A model generated the notes under the pieces. It did no database searches, had not been told where the DNA came from, and saw nothing but the letters and a program-made list of their open reading frames with translations. A DNA stretch of 64,000 nt from Adineta steineri (taxonomy: Eukaryota; Rotifera; Eurotatoria; Adinetida; Adinetidae), in the NCBI GenBank assembly GCA_905250115.1, contig CAJNOI010000049.1:68617-132616 (forward strand), read 5' to 3'. Position 1 is the first letter of the stretch. Each line of letters begins with the position of its first letter. A program made the position numbers and the translations under genes. Below, in pieces: positions 58,783-64,000 of the stretch.

Positions 58783-61700
58783 CTAATTAAAAGATCCAGT
58801 AATACATGTGACCACATTTCCATGAGAAGTATATGCTGTTTTTGTTGATTTAAATATTCCTTTTTCTCTTAATGGTTCCTTATCTTCATCGTCAGATAAA
58901 TCAGAATAATCTGTAGAATGTAAAATATTTGTTTGTTGTTGTTGAAGTATATCATTATCTATTATTGGAATAATATTTGCTTGTTCAAGTAGTTTTTTTG
59001 GTAATAAAATCATTTGTCCATCGTTTATTGTTCGAATAAGATATGTTGTATTTAATTGTAAATTATCACGATATGTAGATTCCAATGAAACTCGACATCG
59101 TTTAGCTTTTTCAATTGTTTGATATTGTTTAGTTGAATAAAATAGTTTTTGACGATGTCGTTTCAATGTTTTTAATTGATTTTCATTTTCATGGTCATTT
59201 TTACCATGTAATGTGAGTGATGTTGATGATGAATGAAGACGACGAGGACGACGATGAGTGGGAAACGAAGAAGAAAAGGTTTTTTTTAACGAATCTAAAC
59301 GTTGAGTAAGAGTTGCTGTTGTACTTGATGAATCTAATATTGATTTGCATCGTGTTTGAAGCTAAATATTTATATAAAAAAGAAATCATTAAACTATTTA
59401 TATCGCAAATCAATAGAAAAAAAGTGAAATATACTAATTAAAGAAATATCATTATTATTGACGAGATTTCAAGTATGAGAAAGTAAAATGTCTATACTTA
59501 TGGCTCTTTCTTTTTAAGGACATGGCTTCACCAATGCCAAAAATAACCGAAACTCCTATATATTTTTTTTCTTAATTTATTACCCAAAAAAAAGAAGGTA
59601 TTCAAGAGCAAATAATTTACTATTCAATCTTTTTATACTGTATAATCAAGTATGAATATACATTGAAATTTGAATTAAATGATTGAAAGAATATTTTATA
59701 AATATAGACTTAGTCAAATTTTGTAATAGTAAACGTATAGGCAACACTATATATTTGTTTAGTTAAGAATTATTTGTAATTCAAAGATAAACTTAATAAT
59801 TGATTAATAACTGTGATATTTCTTTTATATTGTTACTCAAAACGTCGTATAATCTCTCGAGTTTTTGTGAATATAAATGTTTTCTTAAGTCGACAAAGTG
59901 ATATTTTTTTGATAAAAAACATAGTTCGTAAATACTCAGTGATATCATAAAAACAACAAATATTTGATTTATGATTGACTTATACTTGAAGGCCATCTCG
60001 ACAGATTAGTCTATTCATCTGTCACTTTAAATTATCATCTATAAAATCTACCTGAAGTAATTTTTGTCTAACTTTAAGACAAGTATTAATTTGTGTTATT
60101 AATAATTCAGCATTTTCACGTTGTTCAAGAACGAAATCAATACGTTTGATTAATGGCAGTGTTTTATTCGATTGTCGTTTATGAATCCAATAATTATAAA
60201 TTTTTTTTGAAATATTTTCATCATAATCTTGTGGACATTCTTCATGTAGATGTAATGGAGATATAAAGGAAGCAAAATTTTTATAATAGTCATGTATCCA
60301 TCGTTCAGTTTTTAATTGATCACGACGATAAACAGTTAATGGAATTATTGAAGGTACGGAAGATGAACATGAAGAATCATCTTCATTCGATAGGATTGTA
60401 CATGGTTCTTGTTCGGAACGTTTTCTAGCTTCTTCGGAATGTTTAAAACAATAAGCATTAAATTGAGAACGTGATGTCGAAGATTCTTTTGAAGATGTTT
60501 GTTGAACATCAAGGAAATAGCCAGCAGCAAGGCCACAAGTAACCTTGAAATAGAAAAACGAACATGAGAAATGGATTATTAACTTCAAATCTACCTTTAC
60601 AGACAAAAAGAAAGTCATTTAGATTTATATATTTACTAATTTCACTAACCTTGATTACATCAAACAATAGAGTTTACTTTAAATACGTACATGAAATGGT
60701 GTCCGACAATTCTTATGTGCACATTGTACACAAGCACCTTCCATTGTTGAACAAACAACACAACGAAGAGACCAACGAGCATGTGAGATTTTATCCAAAT
60801 ATATCACTGGTTCCTATTTAAATATTTATTTATGACATAAACTTCTTTATCTTTTCTATTTCTTACCATTTTAGTGTAATCAACAAATTTAAGTTCAGGT
60901 AACCAAAGAGCACATGTTAAATGACACCAAATAGTTCCACTTGTTGTACATTTCATTGGACCGCCAAGTCTTAAGAAACCAAAAAAATGATTTTAATTAT
61001 TTTTTTCGTTTTTCTTACTTCGGACAAAGAATACAAGTTGGTCGTCGTAAAATTGAACAAGGTCTACAAAGCCATGTTCCACTTGGTACATCGGATATTC
61101 CATAACAATTTTGATGTACACAACAATTACATCTTTCACAAAATACCATTTCATTTTCATCATCAGCATCAGGTAATAAACATATATCACATACAACATC
61201 ATCATCTTCACATGATTTTTGTTTAAGTTGTGAACGAATTTTTTCTGCGATAGAAAATTCTAAAATAATTATAGCATTTTCGAATTCTTCTTCATTTATT
61301 TGTCGTTTTTCTAGAAAGAAAAAATTATAAACTAATGTAAGTTTAATAAAAATCTTCATTTTATTTTTTACGTTTCGTTTTATTATATTGATTAAGTTCA
61401 TGAAGAAATTCTATATCATCATCATCTATATCATAATCAAGTTCATGCATAACTGCTTTCATAATTAATTGAGTCGTATCACTAGAAGAACAAAAGAAGT
61501 CATTCAATTATTTTTCTAGTTCAATGACTTTTCTAGATAAGATATATCTTGAAGTTAATAATGAAAACTTAGAAGTATTTTTTACGCCGTAAGAATTCTT
61601 TCTTTTTTATATATATAACATACGTTGGTTGATCAATTTGTTCGTTATTATTTGATTTGACTATTTTTCTTTCGAATATTTTTGATAATTTTTTATAAGG

Positions 61701-62180
61701 TACATTTTCATGTGTAGTATTTAATGATGATAGATTGACAGGCATAGATAGTTTATACCATTCACTTTGACGATCAGTAACTGTCCAATATGATGCTTTG
61801 GAAGTTGTTTTTGATGTTGTAGTAAATAGAAGATTGTTCGATGATGTGGATGGAGAATATTTTTCTATTTGTTGATCATTTGTTGTATCAGATGATAGAG
61901 ATTCTTCTGTATGACCGTTTTCATGAAAAATTGTAGTTATTAATGAACTCGTTCGCATTGGTGGTTGAGGATTCTATTAAAATGAAAACATATAAAAAGA
62001 TTATTTAGATTTTTTCCCTATTACCGTTCGACGACGTTGAGATCGACGGTTTGTTGTAGAAGTTTTTAATGATTTAAGTTTAATTTTTATTTTAATTCGT
62101 TTATTTGATGATGAAGAAGAGGAAGAAGAAGATGAAATTGATAAAGGTGAACGACTATTATAATTATTTATATCAGTCAT
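58783..62180 (-). CDS. JADE: JADE-family PHD-finger protein (HBO1 complex scaffold)
   Basis: Multi-exon; the first exons are 62180-62025, 61973-61624 and 61481-61372. After a Ser-rich, basic N-terminus comes [20 protein letters not shown] (EPL1-like region). The first PHD finger is [20 protein letters not shown] followed by [11 protein letters not shown] and TWLCRPC. A zinc knuckle ([26 protein letters not shown]) and the extended PHD ([39 protein letters not shown]) follow, the MEP..RW pattern being that of JADE. Downstream [14 protein letters not shown] and a helical region ([20 protein letters not shown]) also align with JADE. JADE proteins direct HBO1 to acetylate histone H4. The Ser/Arg-rich C-terminal third is poorly conserved. 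One intron (60051-59362) is about 690 bp. Confidence 0.88.
59793..59996 (-). CDS. Possible nested small secreted or membrane peptide in a JADE intron
   Basis: An ATG-initiated 67-codon frame on the same strand, wholly inside the JADE intron. The start is signal-like ([20 protein letters not shown]), followed by a charged, probably helical stretch ([20 protein letters not shown]) and a TAA. There is one Cys, near the end of the hydrophobic part, and no dibasic-Gly amidation site. No family recognised. It could be a small peptide gene, a retained-intron product or chance. Confidence 0.3.
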   Translation of the reverse strand: MAFKYKSIINQIFVVFMISLSIYELCFLSKKYHFVDLRKHLYSQKLERLYDVLSNNIKEISQLLINY

Positions 62181-63818
62181 TTTTCTGTTTAAATACAAGA
62201 TTAATATAATATAATAAATTGTGAACAAATTTTTAATACGAACTTTTGTTTTAATCACAGATTTTAATGTAAATATATTAGAAAAAAGCAATAAATAAGA
62301 AATAATTCATATTGTAATAACATTGATAAAAATAATTGATTTAAATTAAAAAAAAGCAAAACAAAACTAAAAAATCTAAAAATAAAAATAATTTTCATTT
62401 TATATATCACGAAAAAATATATTATCATATTACAAATCACTTTTTCTTCCTAATCAACAATTGCGAAACAATAATAACAAGAAAACTTCCTATTTCGTTT
62501 AATTCATAATTTCAAATTATTAGTATAGCTATAAATCAGATCGAAAAACTGTATGTAGTTTTATTAGTAATCAAATATGTTTGCTCATTAAATCATCATT
62601 TGTAGATAGAATCTTTTTACCATCATAACAACATCGGCATGATGTTCTAAGGAAATAAATATTCTCTCTTATAATTGTCTATAATATCAATTAGATAAAC
62701 CAAATCTTTACTATTTACTTAATATCGTACTAATGGTTTTTTATCCTTATCAAACAAAAAAAAATAATAATAAATCACCTTGTTGATTACATGATATATT
62801 TATCAAAGAACCGTCATTAGCTTCGAAGAGATTTGATCTATGAATGATTAGATATTGATAAATAAGAAAAATGTCTCGTCGTATACTATTATGATTGATT
62901 GAATGATGGAGATCTAAATCCTTGCAAAGTTTTTATACAAATTATTAATGTAAACACACTATCTCTTCTGGATATATCAAGACTTATTCCAATCGTAGTT
63001 TTTTTATTATAGTCAAACTATTTTTCAGAACAAAATAGAAGAATTATCTCATGATTGATTAAGACTCAGATAGAATAGTAATTTTAACATACGTTATATG
63101 ATCTTGACTATTGAGCAATACTTATAAATCTTATGTGAGTTAGACAATATAGAATTAATAATTAATATGAAATATTTTTTATTTATTAGTAAAATGTTAG
63201 TTATTAAGACTAATCTTCTTCGTTTCAAGATTAATAGATATTACTAGAATAATTAAATCAACTATCTCATCTATTGATTGATTTTATAGTTCATCTTTGT
63301 TCTTGCATAGATATTTCCAATATGAATAACCTTAATTGTGATACAACAAATGAATCATCATATTTTGATCTATGAGAAGCTTTTTTTTATAGAAAAAATA
63401 ATTTCATTAAATTGTATCTCCATTATAAGACTAAAAGAAAGAAAAGAAAAGATATTATTTAATATTTATGATTGTGAACTAAATGAAAAGTATAGCAATA
63501 TCTTAAATACTCTCTGATTAAGTTATACTGACAAATTCTCTTACTTTAAATGCTTCTATGATGATTAATCGATGAATGTTTATTCCATCCATGTCAATAT
63601 GAATTTGTTCTAAACGTTATTTCAAATCTAGAATTATAATTAATTTTATTCAACAATTCTCTTTTGTTTGATTTAATCTTTTGTTCAAAACTAAGGTCGA
63701 AAAAGAAAACATCTGATCAAGAAAATAAAATAAAGACTTTTTACTTTTAGTCAACATACACAAACACATACACACACACACATATAGATAGATAGATAAA
63801 TGTATATAGATAAAGAAT
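62181..63818. other. Intergenic region with microsatellites
   Basis: A/T-rich, no supported gene. It should hold the JADE promoter and the 3' UTR of the gene at the window end. A (CA)n run with adjacent (GATA)n units lies at 63756-63798. Confidence 0.6.
63756..63798. repeat. (CA)n / (GATA)n microsatellite
   Basis: Imperfect CA units followed by GATAGATAGATA, about 20 bp downstream of the stop codon of the last gene (minus strand), thus in its 3' UTR. Confidence 0.85.
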
Positions 63819-64000
63819 TTATCTGACTAGATCTGTTTTTGCTACTATACAAGCTGTTTCAATGAGAAGATTTAATTTGTCTATATTATAACTATCATCA
63901 TAGAGATTAACGGTTGTATGTAACCAATGGCAATGTTCATCTGTAAGATGAATTTCGGATGGAGTTAATATTGTATGTATAAGTGATAGAACAAATTGAA
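63819..64000 (-). CDS. 3' end of an unrecognised gene (partial)
   Basis: The minus strand from the window edge is open for 60 codons to a TAA at 63821-63819. It reads like true coding sequence: FVLSLIHTILTPSEIHLTDE, HCHWLHTTVNLYDDSYNIDK, LNLLIETACIVAKTDLVR. All-helical composition with a Leu/Ile pattern. The family is not recognised and no splice site is needed within the segment. Confidence 0.55.
   Translation of the reverse strand, partial: QFVLSLIHTILTPSEIHLTDEHCHWLHTTVNLYDDSYNIDKLNLLIETACIVAKTDLVR

Noticed and set aside
1-64000. CRISPR array, bacterial operon or transposon with clear termini
   Set aside because: The window is eukaryotic; I saw no spaced direct repeats, no transposase or reverse-transcriptase motifs and no long terminal repeats.

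Overview
The window is nuclear DNA of a small animal. It is strongly A/T rich, its genes are broken by GT-AG introns mostly 45-120 bp long, and it encodes animal-specific proteins: calsyntenin, a PDE4/dunce phosphodiesterase, a PX-SH3 scaffold of Tks/p47phox type, neuropeptide-type GPCRs and an Hv1-like voltage sensor. The compact introns, the divergent FMRFamide-type GPCRs and a papain-like peptidase of bacterial look fit a bdelloid rotifer best (Rotaria or Adineta type). That placement is an inference; no rRNA or mitochondrial marker is present.

Layout. 1-0.5 kb: 3' half of a GPCR (+). 2.1-3.2 kb: C1 cysteine peptidase (-). 4.8-9.0 kb: HYOU1/GRP170 ER chaperone (-, 14 exons rebuilt, total divisible by three). 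9.4-9.7 kb: doubtful small membrane ORF. 12.0-13.5 kb: galanin/allatostatin-like GPCR (+). 13.6-14.8 kb: THOC6 (-). 14.9-16.0 kb: membrane alpha/beta-hydrolase (-). 16.4-19.2 kb: SAC1 phosphoinositide phosphatase (-). 19.7-20.6 kb: Hv1-like voltage sensor (+). 20.7-21.7 kb: intronless GPCR (-). 23.8-26.6 kb: PX plus three SH3 domains (-). 26.8-46 kb: one PDE4 gene (-) whose catalytic and UCR exons fill the first 5 kb, followed by about 14 kb of alternative first exons. 46-52 kb: A/T-rich stretch with no clear gene. 52.3-58.1 kb: calsyntenin (-). 58.8-62.2 kb: JADE-family PHD protein (-), with a possible nested secreted peptide in one intron. 63.8-64 kb: 3' end of an unrecognised gene (-).

The most striking feature is promoter architecture. 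PDE4 has at least ten candidate alternative first coding exons, every one ending in splice phase 2. Seven join the UCR1 exon that carries the PKA site. Three lie downstream of that exon and can only give forms with the second half of UCR1. Many of these starts are preceded by a GA/CT tract in a more CpG-rich pocket. The same signature occurs inside the 1.7-kb calsyntenin intron just before the transmembrane exon. There a tiny exon with a consensus donor and the right phase would make a short protein consisting of a new N-terminus, the membrane segment and the kinesin-binding tail. That layout resembles the mammalian CLSTN3B isoform.

Functionally the genes do not form one pathway. Several concern membranes and signalling: cAMP breakdown (PDE4), PI4P turnover (SAC1), ER protein folding (HYOU1), kinesin cargo (calsyntenin), peptide GPCRs and a voltage sensor. 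Two are nuclear: THOC6 in mRNA export and JADE in histone acetylation.
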